From the NCBI RefSeq assembly GCF_000420245.1, contig NZ_ATUO01000003.1, positions 1-57,500 on the forward strand: DNA of 57,500 nucleotides, given 5' to 3'. Each line of letters begins with the position of its first letter. The first letter of the stretch is position 1. The notes below the pieces were generated by a model. That model was not told where the DNA came from. It saw only the letters and a program-made list of their open reading frames with translations, and searched no databases. Both the position numbers and the translations under genes were made by a program. The stretch comes from Psychromonas hadalis ATCC BAA-638. Lineage in GTDB: Bacteria > Pseudomonadota > Gammaproteobacteria > Enterobacterales > Psychromonadaceae. Of this stretch, positions 17,880-26,239 are shown piece by piece.

Positions 17880-18803
17880 TCAATGGTTAGCTGACAAGAA
17901 AAAAGTAATCAATATAGGTGCCAACAAGCTCAATAACAAACCACTTACCAGAGCAATGGGAATAATATCTTTGCTGCAAGTTTGCTTGATAATTGGCAAG
18001 GTTGAATCAAGCGATGTAGCCCCTCCCGCCCCGACACACTCTTTAGCAAAATTATGGCCAAACATATACATTAAAATGATGGCAAACAATTCACGGAAAA
18101 GATCTGTCATTAATGCGATAGCACCATAAGTCACCCCCATTTTACTGGAAACTAACACACCCGATAAAGAAAACCAGCCAAAACCACTTGATATAGCAAG
18201 CGAAGTCATTAAATCTTCACCGACAATAAGCGAAGAGATAGCACCACCACCAAAAGAGCCCACCACCACCAATAAAGGTATAAGGAGCACTGAAGGCGAT
18301 CGCCATGCAGACGACAACTTAACGGATACAATGTCAATTCCGACACAAAAAATTAAAATATACAACAAGGTATCTGAAATGGGTAAATCATGTAGAGCCC
18401 CATTACTGTCGATAACAAACAACGAAAGAATAACGCCAATAAAAACCATTGATAAAGCAATCACACATTCCTTTATTGGTTCCATTATATTTATTTTCTT
18501 CTTTTCAATCGCATCAATTTGTTGCACTTCACTTGATTTACAAAAACTATAAATAAGCAAACATGCGCCTAATGTTGTGAATAACGCAAACACGCCCGCG
18601 GTGTATATTATGTTTCTAGCCGCGTCAGGATCTTTAAATATTTGCCCAAATTCCACACCGATTGAAAGAAGTAACAGCCAAACTAAAGGTCCTAGAACCT
18701 TTGAGGCTAGTGCGGGTAACTTGTTGGGTAAAGACTTCCCCAGTAAATAGCCTAACATTAAGGCGAATAATATCGGAAAAACTGAAGACAATATATCGAT
18801 CAT
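17880..18803 (-). CDS. lysO: lysine exporter LysO family protein (DUF340)
   Basis: 307 aa, close in length and pattern to E. coli LysO/YbjE (299 aa). Eight or so membrane helices; conserved pieces include VWLLLLSIGVEFGQ, ILIFCVGIDI, SGFGWFSLSGVL, LFRELFAIILM, CVGAGGATSLDSTLPIIKQT and a C-terminal hydrophobic helix. LysO exports L-lysine and its toxic analogue thialysine from the cytoplasm. A strong hairpin lies in its leader (18831-18852). I see no standard lysine riboswitch or clear ArgR box. Confidence 0.9.
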   Translation of the reverse strand: MIDILSSVFPILFALMLGYLLGKSLPNKLPALASKVLGPLVWLLLLSIGVEFGQIFKDPDAARNIIYTAGVFALFTTLGACLLIYSFCKSSEVQQIDAIEKKKINIMEPIKECVIALSMVFIGVILSLFVIDSNGALHDLPISDTLLYILIFCVGIDIVSVKLSSAWRSPSVLLIPLLVVVGSFGGGAISSLIVGEDLMTSLAISSGFGWFSLSGVLVSSKMGVTYGAIALMTDLFRELFAIILMYMFGHNFAKECVGAGGATSLDSTLPIIKQTCSKDIIPIALVSGLLLSLLAPILITFFLSANH

Positions 18804-18830
18804 AACTTAAATAACCTGTTTCATTTGAGT

Positions 18831-18852
18831 GACACGACTCAGCCGTCGTGTC
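18831..18852 (-). promoter_or_regulatory. hairpin in the lysO leader
   Basis: GACACGAC and GTCGTGTC form a perfect 8-bp stem with a 6-base loop, about 28 bases upstream of the lysO start. No T run follows. It may be a control element for the exporter; function unknown. Confidence 0.45.
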
Positions 18853-18987
18853 CATTTCATCATATTTTAAATATTGGAGATTCACTATTTAATAAAAAAT
18901 ATCAACCACTATTTCCCCAGAGGAAACTAACTTCACATCGTCGCTTCGTGATTATATTTTTAAAAAAGGTAATGCGTTTAAGCGAGC

Positions 18988-19467
18988 TTAATTTGTAAAA
19001 TGCAAGGCGGGATCAGGTCGATTGCTCAGCATATATTCGTAAGTTTTAGCATTAAGTGTGCGACTGTTTTTTACCAATAAACAGATATCTTCCCATACCG
19101 TTTTAGATAACTCTAACTGTTCATTAATACGCCACTTTCTTGAGGTTAACTCACCCTCTTTGGTATGTTGAAAAGTTAAAATCGGGTAAGAATAATGCTT
19201 ACCACTTTCTGTATTTTTTACTTCATGAGTAAATGACAAACCTTTAAAACCGGTATTAGAGCGCTTCGATTTAATATCATTACGCGCATATTTTAGTTGC
19301 AGTTTAAGCAACTGGCGCTCTTTATCTTGGGCACGTCGCAGTGCGGTAGAGTCGGTATACTTTTGATAGGAAAAATAAACTTGTTTCGACTTTCCATTAA
19401 CACTGACCGAAACACGCACACCTGCCCATCCGCTTGAAAGATCACCGGGTTTATAAATTCGAATCAT
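18988..19467 (-). CDS. uncharacterised protein, translationally overlapping rmuC
   Basis: 159 aa, basic, soluble, with no signal peptide or membrane segment. It starts inside the last 17 bases of rmuC on the same strand, so coupled translation is likely. Features: GDLSSGWAGVRVSVSVNGKS followed by QVYFSYQKY at the N-terminus, suggestive of a small beta-rich domain, then a lysine/arginine-rich helix (LRRAQDKERQLLKLQLKYAR) and FKGLSFTHEV. These could suit nucleic-acid binding, but that is a guess. I do not recognise the family. Confidence 0.7.
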   Translation of the reverse strand: MIRIYKPGDLSSGWAGVRVSVSVNGKSKQVYFSYQKYTDSTALRRAQDKERQLLKLQLKYARNDIKSKRSNTGFKGLSFTHEVKNTESGKHYSYPILTFQHTKEGELTSRKWRINEQLELSKTVWEDICLLVKNSRTLNAKTYEYMLSNRPDPALHFTN

Positions 19468-20797
19468 AATTAATTTTTTCCTGTTTACTTGCTTGTGAAC
19501 ATTCTACCAGTTGTTGAGGTAGGGGCTTATTAACAGTCACCCCCATCTCTTTCAGGGATTCTGCTTGTGCGATTAAATTACCACGCCCTTCGCTAAACTG
19601 TTTAAGGGCGTGGTCATAACTGTCTTGTGCTTTACCAAGTTGCACCCCCACATCTAACATATTCTCGCTAAACAGGCGTAATTTGTCATATAACTTACTG
19701 GCTTGATTTGCGATTAAACGCCCATTTTTTTCTTGCGAGTCAAAGCGCCATAAATTTTCAATGGTGCGTAAGGCAATCATCAAGTTGGTGGGGCTGGCTA
19801 ATAATATATTATTGTCTAGAGCGAGTTTGACCAGCTCAGGATCATGCTCAATAGCAACGATAAAAGCAGGTTCAACTGCGACAAACAACAGTACATAATC
19901 TAAACTATTTGTGCCAATCAAATTTTGGTAATCTTTTTTAGCGAGTCCTTTTATATGCTGCCTAACTGAAAGACAATGCGCTTTTAACGCCTCTTTTTGC
20001 TCACTAATATCTTCACTGTTGAAAAAACGTTCATAAGCAAGCAGTGATACTTTTGAGTCAATAATAATATTTTTATTTTGTGGCAGATGCACCACTACAT
20101 CGGGTAAAAAACGCTGACCCGCTTCATTTTTATAATGACTTTGGGTTTCATATTCATGCCCTTCTCGTAAACCAGAATTTTCCAAAATACGTTGTAAAAC
20201 CACTTCTCCCCAGTTACCCATCTGTTTATTATCACCCTTTAACGCATTGGTCAGGTTACTGGTCTCTTTTTGCATTAACTGATTGATATTAGCTAGTTTT
20301 TTTATCTCTTCTTGCAAACTATAGCGCTCTTTACTCTCGTTAATATAACAACTATTAACCTGCTCTTTAAACCCTTCTAATTGCACTTTAAAAGGCGCTA
20401 ATAGCTGATTTAAACTCTCTTGATTTAATGCTTTAAATTGTGCAGATTTATCATTAAAAATACGCTGAGATAGTAGTTCAAACTGGTTACTTAACTTCTC
20501 TTCTGTTGCCTGTTGATCACGTAAGCGTTGCTCACCCGCTTGTAAACGTACCTCTGATTCACGTAATCGAGCAATTAATTTACTGTTTTGCAACTGTAAA
20601 CTTTCAGCCAACAATTGTGATGCTTCAAGTTCCGTTATTCGCGCTTGCAGTGACTGCTCCGAGAACTCACGTTCTTGTTCATTTAGTAGTTTAGTGATAT
20701 TAAGTTGACTGTTAGTGCGTAGATATAGCCATAAAAATAGAAAAACAACAGAACAGAGGCTAACAACAACGGTTATTTCAATGGGGGAGAGGTTCAT
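19451..20797 (-). CDS. rmuC: DNA recombination protein RmuC
   Basis: 448 aa. One N-terminal membrane helix (about 7-27), a long coiled coil (about 35-170), then the RmuC domain: NWGEVVLQRILENSGLREG, LPDVVVHLPQNKNIIIDSKV (acidic residue and D-S-K, PD-(D/E)XK nuclease-like), YVLLFVAVEPAFI, ILLASPTNLMIALRTI and NLWRF. RmuC limits inverted-repeat-associated rearrangements in E. coli. It overlaps the small membrane-protein gene upstream by one base and the unknown gene downstream by 17 bases, forming a three-gene minus-strand unit. Confidence 0.95.
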   Translation of the reverse strand: MNLSPIEITVVVSLCSVVFLFLWLYLRTNSQLNITKLLNEQEREFSEQSLQARITELEASQLLAESLQLQNSKLIARLRESEVRLQAGEQRLRDQQATEEKLSNQFELLSQRIFNDKSAQFKALNQESLNQLLAPFKVQLEGFKEQVNSCYINESKERYSLQEEIKKLANINQLMQKETSNLTNALKGDNKQMGNWGEVVLQRILENSGLREGHEYETQSHYKNEAGQRFLPDVVVHLPQNKNIIIDSKVSLLAYERFFNSEDISEQKEALKAHCLSVRQHIKGLAKKDYQNLIGTNSLDYVLLFVAVEPAFIVAIEHDPELVKLALDNNILLASPTNLMIALRTIENLWRFDSQEKNGRLIANQASKLYDKLRLFSENMLDVGVQLGKAQDSYDHALKQFSEGRGNLIAQAESLKEMGVTVNKPLPQQLVECSQASKQEKINYDSNL

Positions 20798-21048
20798 TAA
20801 TACTCTAATTTTTTAAGGGCGGAGATAACGCGTTTATTACTGCGATTCCAACAGAGGAGGTAAATAAGGTAGATGGCAAAAACCATCCATTTATGAATAT
20901 TTTTACCCTGATCTAAATCTTGAAAAGTGAAGCTACCATCATAACGATTCATCAGCATCACATAACCTAACATGATCAACGGGATCACAAACACCGAAGA
21001 GAGTTTCCACAGTAAAATTAAAAATTGACTAAGTTGAACGATAAACAT
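20797..21048 (-). CDS. small inner-membrane protein of unknown function
   Basis: 83 aa if started at the internal ATG (MFIVQLSQFL); a start 4 codons earlier (21060) is also open. Two hydrophobic helices (about 5-35, LILLWKLSSVFVIPLIMLGY, and about 60-75, MVFAIYLIYLLCW) surround a polar loop with SFTFQDLDQGKN. It ends on the first base of rmuC, so the two are probably co-translated. No family recognised. Confidence 0.6.
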   Translation of the reverse strand: MFIVQLSQFLILLWKLSSVFVIPLIMLGYVMLMNRYDGSFTFQDLDQGKNIHKWMVFAIYLIYLLCWNRSNKRVISALKKLEY

Positions 21049-21289
21049 GAAATTCTCCAATAACGATAACCTGTTATTTTAAACAGTTATTAATGATTTA
21101 GCGACCCACTTTAAAATAATCCCTCTATTTTGTGTTGTACTTCTCAGCCCTCTAGCATCATTAAACTGCAAAAACATGCACCATATACGTATTTATGCCT
21201 ATTAGTTTATTTTAAATGCGCTATTATGCGCTTATAGACATGAGCATTGCATGTTTACCTTTGTTTGTAATCGTATTAGGAAGAAAATT

Positions 21290-23113
21290 ATGTGTGGAAT
21301 TGTGGGCGCGGTTGCGCAAAGAGATGTAGCCGCTATTTTAATTGCAGGATTAAAGCAACTTGAATATAGAGGTTACGATTCAGCAGGACTCGCCATTATC
21401 TCAGCAGACAAACAGTTACACTGTTTACGTCGCGTGGGCAAAGTGGAAAAGCTACAACAAGCGGTCATTGAATCTCCTGTATTTGGTGGAACGGGAATAG
21501 CGCATACGCGCTGGGCAACACATGGCATCGCCAACGAAACGAATGCACACCCGCACATTTCGCATCAACAGATTGCGGTAGTACATAACGGTATTATCGA
21601 AAATCATCAACAATTACGTCAGCAGTTAATTGAACAGGGTTATACGTTCAGCTCTGAAACCGACACGGAAGTGATCACTCACTTAACGCACTTTCACTTA
21701 CAAACAACAGAAACACTGCTCGAAGCCGTGCAAAAAACCATTAAACAGCTGCAAGGTGCTTATGGCACAGTGATCATTGATAAAAACGATCCTGAGCAGA
21801 TGATCGTGGCGCGCTCTGGTAGCCCATTAGTGATTGGTTATGGTTTAGGCGAACACTTTGTCGCATCTGATCCACTTGCACTTTTAGCGGTCACGCGTCG
21901 CTTTTCTTTTTTAGAAGAGGGAGATATTGCCCAAATTAGTCGTTTCTCTGTCAAAATTTTCGATGCTCAAGGTGATCCAGTCAAACGTGACATTGTAGAA
22001 TCACAAACAAGCAATGAAAGTAATGATAAAGGCCAGTATAAACATTACATGCTCAAAGAAATTTTTGAGCAACCATTAGCACTGCAACGCACACTTGCAG
22101 GTCGTATACAGCAGCATAAAATTGCACCCGATTGCTTCCCTAACGAGAAACTTCAGGGGATTGAGCATATCCAAATTATTGCTTGTGGTACCAGCTATCA
22201 TGCAGCATTAGTGGCACGTTACTGGTTTGAGTCGTTAGCGGGTATTAGCTGCAACGTTGAGATAGCCTCAGAGTTTCGTTATCGAAAATCAGTCACGCCA
22301 AAAAACAGCCTGTTAATCACCCTCTCACAATCGGGCGAGACAGCCGATACGTTAGCGGCATTAAGGCTTGCAAAGCAACTTGACTATCAAACCACATTGA
22401 CTATCTGTAACAGCCCTGAATCCTCATTAGTGCGTGAATCTGATATCGCTTATATGATGAAAGCAGGCCGTGAAGTGGGTGTTGCTTCCAGCAAAGCCTT
22501 TACCGTACAGTTAGCAGCACTATTAATGCTCGTGGCAACACTCGGTCGCCAACATCAATTAAGCGCAGATCGCGAAAAACAAATAGTTGAAGCCCTACAA
22601 AGCTTACCGGCAAAAATAGAGCAGGTATTAGCCATGGAACAACAGATAAAGCAGCTTGCCGAGGGTTTTGCAGATAAACATCACAGCCTATTTTTAGGTC
22701 GAGGAGAGCAATACCCGATTGCCATGGAGGGGGCATTAAAACTAAAAGAGATCTCCTATATTCATGCCGAAGCTTATGCTGCAGGCGAGCTAAAACACGG
22801 TCCACTTGCCTTAGTTGATGCTGATATGCCAGTGATTGTAGTTGCACCTGACAATGAATTGTTAGAGAAGCTTAAGTCTAATGTTGAAGAAGTACGCGCA
22901 CGTGGTGGTTTGATGATTGTATTTGCCGACAAGAATTCAGGCTTTAAAAGTGATGATACGATGCAGGTATTAGAGGTGCCACATTGCGATCCCATCATCG
23001 CTCCTATTGTTTACACCATTCCACTGCAACTACTGAGTTATCACGTCGCCCTCATTAAAGGCACCGATGTTGATCAGCCAAGGAATCTAGCAAAAAGCGT
23101 GACCGTAGAATAA
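21290..23113 (+). CDS. glmS: glutamine-fructose-6-phosphate aminotransferase
   Basis: 607 aa from the ATG at 21290, chosen because the mature enzyme needs cysteine next to Met ([10 protein letters not shown]) and AGGAAG precedes it; the frame extends 13 codons further upstream. The N-terminal glutaminase domain (Cys2, [25 protein letters not shown]) is joined to two SIS domains ([40 protein letters not shown]) ending [13 protein letters not shown]. It makes glucosamine-6-P, the entry to cell-wall precursors. A long hairpin lies just after the stop. Confidence 0.97.
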   Translation: MCGIVGAVAQRDVAAILIAGLKQLEYRGYDSAGLAIISADKQLHCLRRVGKVEKLQQAVIESPVFGGTGIAHTRWATHGIANETNAHPHISHQQIAVVHNGIIENHQQLRQQLIEQGYTFSSETDTEVITHLTHFHLQTTETLLEAVQKTIKQLQGAYGTVIIDKNDPEQMIVARSGSPLVIGYGLGEHFVASDPLALLAVTRRFSFLEEGDIAQISRFSVKIFDAQGDPVKRDIVESQTSNESNDKGQYKHYMLKEIFEQPLALQRTLAGRIQQHKIAPDCFPNEKLQGIEHIQIIACGTSYHAALVARYWFESLAGISCNVEIASEFRYRKSVTPKNSLLITLSQSGETADTLAALRLAKQLDYQTTLTICNSPESSLVRESDIAYMMKAGREVGVASSKAFTVQLAALLMLVATLGRQHQLSADREKQIVEALQSLPAKIEQVLAMEQQIKQLAEGFADKHHSLFLGRGEQYPIAMEGALKLKEISYIHAEAYAAGELKHGPLALVDADMPVIVVAPDNELLEKLKSNVEEVRARGGLMIVFADKNSGFKSDDTMQVLEVPHCDPIIAPIVYTIPLQLLSYHVALIKGTDVDQPRNLAKSVTVE

Positions 23114-23121
23114 AATTTTCC

Positions 23122-23158
23122 GAGTGCTCAAGGCGATGATTCATCGTCTTGAGCACTC
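23122..23158 (+). terminator. long hairpin after glmS
   Basis: GAGTGCTCAAG...CGATGA pairs with TCATCG...CTTGAGCACTC with one mismatch, giving about 17 base pairs. The following bases are AATAATAGG rather than T-rich, so it is an imperfect terminator or a processing and stability element at the glmS 3' end. Confidence 0.6.
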
Positions 23159-23298
23159 AATAATAGGTACCAATACTCATTTAAAAAATATAAAATCTAT
23201 CTAACGCATGTTTATCAAATGAACCGATTGAATTTGCCCGCTTGCCATTTTATCCTACCCCCCATTTAGATTAAATAAGTTGGTTAAAAGGTCATTTC

Positions 23299-24618
23299 AT
23301 GAATTTCAGCTTGAGAACAATCTCTCTACTGTTGCTAATTACTACAACATTATTGGCTTTATTCGCTTATGACAAAGGGATCTATAAAACCTATACCATT
23401 GATCTAACAAGACAGACCCAAATGGGGTTTAATACCGACCTCTCACAAGGGGGTGAAACAACGGCTGAGATTAGCTATACCGATGAAGGTATCGTGCTTA
23501 ACTGCAGTATTAGTTTGGAATATCAATGGCCCTACTGCGAGTTAAAAATTCACTTAGCGGAGCGAGCAGACCAAGGTGCCTTTGATTACGCACAGGGTGT
23601 AGACCTTTCTTCTTATACCGAAGTGTTTATTAATATCAGCACACAGGGTAAAAATAACGATCAAATCCGCTTTTATATGCGTAATTTCAATCCCGCTTAT
23701 ACCAATCTTAATAGCGACGGTAACTCACTTAAAATCAATGAAGTTCAGTACACCCCTAACGAGTATCCCAACGGTAAATACATTCCTATCAAAGATTTTA
23801 ATGTTGTTTCATGGTGGTTGCAAGCACGTGATATTCCACTAGAACTACGTGGTGTTGAAATCAGTAATGTGCCACTGCTAACCATTGCTTCTGGCGGATT
23901 AGTTGATGAGGGAGAGATGACCATTATCGTAAAAGAGCTTTATTTTCGTTACAACCTAATCAGTAAAGAAAATATTCTTTTTGCTGTGATTGCGATGTGG
24001 TTTTTTAGTGCCATTATCGTATTACTATTACAGCTTAAATCATTCCACTATCGACTTAATTATTCTAAAAACCAACAACGAAAACTGAGCGAGGTGATGC
24101 ATGCCTTAAAACTTGAAAAAGTACAGTTAGAAAAACTGGCAAAACGAGATGCATTAACGGGATTAAGGAATCGTGTCGGGTTAAGTAAATACCTTATTGA
24201 GGGTGAAGAAAAAGCACAGGATCACAATATCCCATTTAGTTTGATCTTTGTGGATATCGATTTTTTTAAAAAAATTAACGACCAACATGGCCACAATGTG
24301 GGTGATCAGCTTTTAATTCAGTTTGGTCGCTCCATTAGCGAAAATATTCGCCAACAAGATAAACTTGCCCGCTGGGGAGGCGAAGAGTTTATTATTTTAT
24401 GTATGGACACGCAGCAAGATAAAGCGGTCACTTTAGCAGAAAAATTATGTAAGTTGCTTGCCGACAAACCGCTGTTAGATGGTATTACTATCACCGCAAG
24501 TTTTGGTATTGCACAGCTACATAAGGACGAATCAACCACCTCATTTTTAGAGCGTGCTGATAACGCCCTATACAAAGCCAAAACGAATGGTCGAAATCAG
24601 GTACAAGCAGCAGACTAA
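23299..24618 (+). CDS. membrane diguanylate cyclase (GGDEF) with periplasmic domain
   Basis: 439 aa. One helix near the N-terminus (about 5-25), a periplasmic beta-rich domain of about 200 residues that looks like a carbohydrate-binding-type jelly roll (STQGKNNDQIRFYMRNF), a second helix (about 228-248), a short coiled coil and a GGDEF domain. The active-site signature is GGEEF (RWGGEEFIILC), and RQQD sits five residues before it, the RxxD product-inhibition site. It should make cyclic di-GMP in response to an extracytoplasmic cue. The ligand is unknown. The convergent yccF gene overlaps its stop codon by 4 bases. Confidence 0.92.
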   Translation: MNFSLRTISLLLLITTTLLALFAYDKGIYKTYTIDLTRQTQMGFNTDLSQGGETTAEISYTDEGIVLNCSISLEYQWPYCELKIHLAERADQGAFDYAQGVDLSSYTEVFINISTQGKNNDQIRFYMRNFNPAYTNLNSDGNSLKINEVQYTPNEYPNGKYIPIKDFNVVSWWLQARDIPLELRGVEISNVPLLTIASGGLVDEGEMTIIVKELYFRYNLISKENILFAVIAMWFFSAIIVLLLQLKSFHYRLNYSKNQQRKLSEVMHALKLEKVQLEKLAKRDALTGLRNRVGLSKYLIEGEEKAQDHNIPFSLIFVDIDFFKKINDQHGHNVGDQLLIQFGRSISENIRQQDKLARWGGEEFIILCMDTQQDKAVTLAEKLCKLLADKPLLDGITITASFGIAQLHKDESTTSFLERADNALYKAKTNGRNQVQAAD

Positions 24619-25055
24619 AGCCGGCGACTATTCGCAACCCTTGCTGCTTCTGCAATCTCTTTAGAAACAATCGTTTGCCCAATTGGGGCAAACGAGATAA
24701 TCGCCAGTTTCAGGTGCTGAATCGCAAACGGAATACCAATAATCGTTATCGCACAGGCCACTGCAGAAATAAGATGGCCTAATGCTAACCATATTCCTGC
24801 AACAATACACCAAATAACATTACCGACTAACCCCCACTCACCGGTACCAATATCATCACTCCCTGTTAAATACTTTCTCTCTATCGGCTCTTTACCAAAA
24901 GGCATAAATGAGAAGTTACCAATAATAAAACAGGCCTTTGCCCACGGAATACCAACAATAGTGCACAATGCCAACAAGCCCATCAACCACCATGCGAGTC
25001 CCATAAAGATGCCTCCAAATAGCAGCCAAATAATATTACCAATCAATGCAATCAT
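24615..25055 (-). CDS. yccF: YccF domain inner-membrane protein
   Basis: 146 aa from the ATG at 25055, the size of E. coli YccF (148); the frame runs back to 25151, but the family starts at this point and GAGA lies upstream. Two YccF repeats of paired helices are visible: LLALCTIVGIPWAKACFIIG with SFMPFGKEPI, and AITIIGIPFAIQHLKLAIIS with FAPIGQTIV. The end reads EIAEAARVANSRRL, as in the family. The function is unknown. It converges with the diguanylate cyclase gene. Confidence 0.88.
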   Translation of the reverse strand: MIALIGNIIWLLFGGIFMGLAWWLMGLLALCTIVGIPWAKACFIIGNFSFMPFGKEPIERKYLTGSDDIGTGEWGLVGNVIWCIVAGIWLALGHLISAVACAITIIGIPFAIQHLKLAIISFAPIGQTIVSKEIAEAARVANSRRL

Positions 25056-25143
25056 AGTGTTTCTCAATGAAAAATAAAAAGAGAGAATAATAAATAGAGT
25101 AGAAGGAAGCAAATAATAGATTTTTTCAAGAAGCTCTAAAAAA

Positions 25144-25212
25144 TTAACCACGAAGGCACAAAGAAAGATAAATTAATTTTTCTTCATGTTCTCTGTGTAA
25201 CACAGTGGTTTT
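25144..25212 (-). repeat. CACGAAG fold-back repeat, copy 1
   Basis: Matches the two repeats at 48666-48880 on the other strand: shared pieces are CCACTGNGTTACNCAG, ATGAAGAAAAA and TTCGTGGTTAA. The ends can pair with each other. Repeats of this wording are scattered in many gammaproteobacteria. It lies between yccF and the unknown gene at 25522. Confidence 0.65.
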
Positions 25213-25281
25213 GCGGTTATATTTTTTGCGCTATTGATGTTTAAAAATTACAATACACGTACTGATTGGGATAGGGTTTGG

Positions 25282-25320
25282 GCTAGAAACCTACCCGAAG
25301 GATTTAGGGAGGTTTCTAGC
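25282..25320. other. inverted repeat in the 25.1-25.5 kb gap
   Basis: GCTAGAAACCT and AGGTTTCTAGC are perfect 11-base arms around 17 bases. No T run follows, so it is not a standard terminator. It may be a binding site or a small repeat. Apart from this and the fold-back repeat, 25056-25521 shows only AT-rich sequence that probably holds the promoter of the gene at 25522. Confidence 0.5.
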
Positions 25321-25521
25321 TAACCAAAGCAGTTCAAGTGATGTTGTGCAAGACACCAAATCAACAAAAAGAATAATAACAAAGCATAAAACCAAATGCA
25401 AATGATAATTGATATTATTTGAGATATCTTTAAATATAAACTTTATCATACGAATTATAAGTCTGCTTGAGCAACCGACTCTGATACAGTGAGTCCTCTC
25501 AAAACAACCTGACGAAATACT

Positions 25522-26190
25522 ATGAGCCATGATCCTGTAATCAAAAATCCTTTAATTGAAATTCCCTTTAATTTCCGTAATAGCTGCTGGTTTTGTGGTG
25601 AGCCGAACGATAAAAAGATTAACTTTCCTAAAAAGGCTTATGAAGCCAATATTGTTAACCATGAACCGATCTGTCTACCCAGCTGTAAAGAGTGTGCAGG
25701 TATTGTCCAGCGTGGTGCTTTTGTCTCCATTTACGCTTACCGTGATGCCATTAAACAAGCCTTGATCAAGAAGCATCAAAAGGTATTAAGCATCGGCTCA
25801 AATTGGACAAAGCAAGAGTTAGCAGAATCTGAATTAGAGGGCAGTGCTTTTGAGGGGTTTAAACGCAGTGCATGGCCAATGTTTGAGATGATGCAGGCAC
25901 GTATCAATTATAAAGGTTGGTCAGTGGTGATTAATAATGATCAACTAATTGAAGAGCAAGATAACGAGCTTTTTGAATTTGATGGGGTGAGTTATATCTG
26001 CTTAGATGATGCGGTGACCCACGCCATAAAAACCTTCTTTTTAGATGAACAGCTTTTTACCCGTGTTTTGAGTGTGTTAGGAAAAGCGAAGTTTTCACAA
26101 ACGATCCGCTTATGCCGTTTATACCCACACCTAACCAGCAAAAATCGGGAAGCGGTATTTTTAGAGATCTTAGAGAGTATTGGTTTATAA
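25522..26190 (+). CDS. uncharacterised protein with N-terminal CxxC pairs
   Basis: 222 aa, cytoplasmic. Near the N-terminus two cysteine pairs, CWFCGEP (about 18) and CLPSCKECAG (about 50), could make a zinc-binding knuckle like those in HNH-type or ribbon proteins, though I see no HNH motif. The middle has YKGWSVVIN and FDGVSYICLDDAVTHAIKTF; the rest is helical. It looks like a conserved marine gammaproteobacterial protein but I cannot name the family. It stands alone, convergent with the fructose operon. Confidence 0.75.
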   Translation: MSHDPVIKNPLIEIPFNFRNSCWFCGEPNDKKINFPKKAYEANIVNHEPICLPSCKECAGIVQRGAFVSIYAYRDAIKQALIKKHQKVLSIGSNWTKQELAESELEGSAFEGFKRSAWPMFEMMQARINYKGWSVVINNDQLIEEQDNELFEFDGVSYICLDDAVTHAIKTFFLDEQLFTRVLSVLGKAKFSQTIRLCRLYPHLTSKNREAVFLEILESIGL

Positions 26191-26194
26191 CATC

Positions 26195-26231
26195 AAAAAA
26201 GAGGCGCTTTCATTGCTGGCCAGCGCCCCTC
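26195..26231 (-). terminator. intrinsic terminator after fruA
   Basis: On the minus strand GAGGGGCGCT and AGCGCCTC pair across a short loop and are followed by TTTTTT. It ends the fructose operon 9 bases past fruA. Confidence 0.85.
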
Positions 26232-26239
26232 AAGATCTC

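Noticed and set aside
18804-18987. Lysine riboswitch upstream of lysO
   Set aside because: The conserved L-box core segments are not found in order; only one hairpin is clear.
23165-23190. Possible degenerate MITE end (GGTACCAATACTCATT)
   Set aside because: Only the first eight bases resemble the terminal repeat, with no second end or internal match.
25396-25422. Fur-box-like AT-rich sequence (AATGATAATTGATATTATT)
   Set aside because: Symmetry is poor and the downstream gene has no iron link; AT-rich background makes such matches likely.
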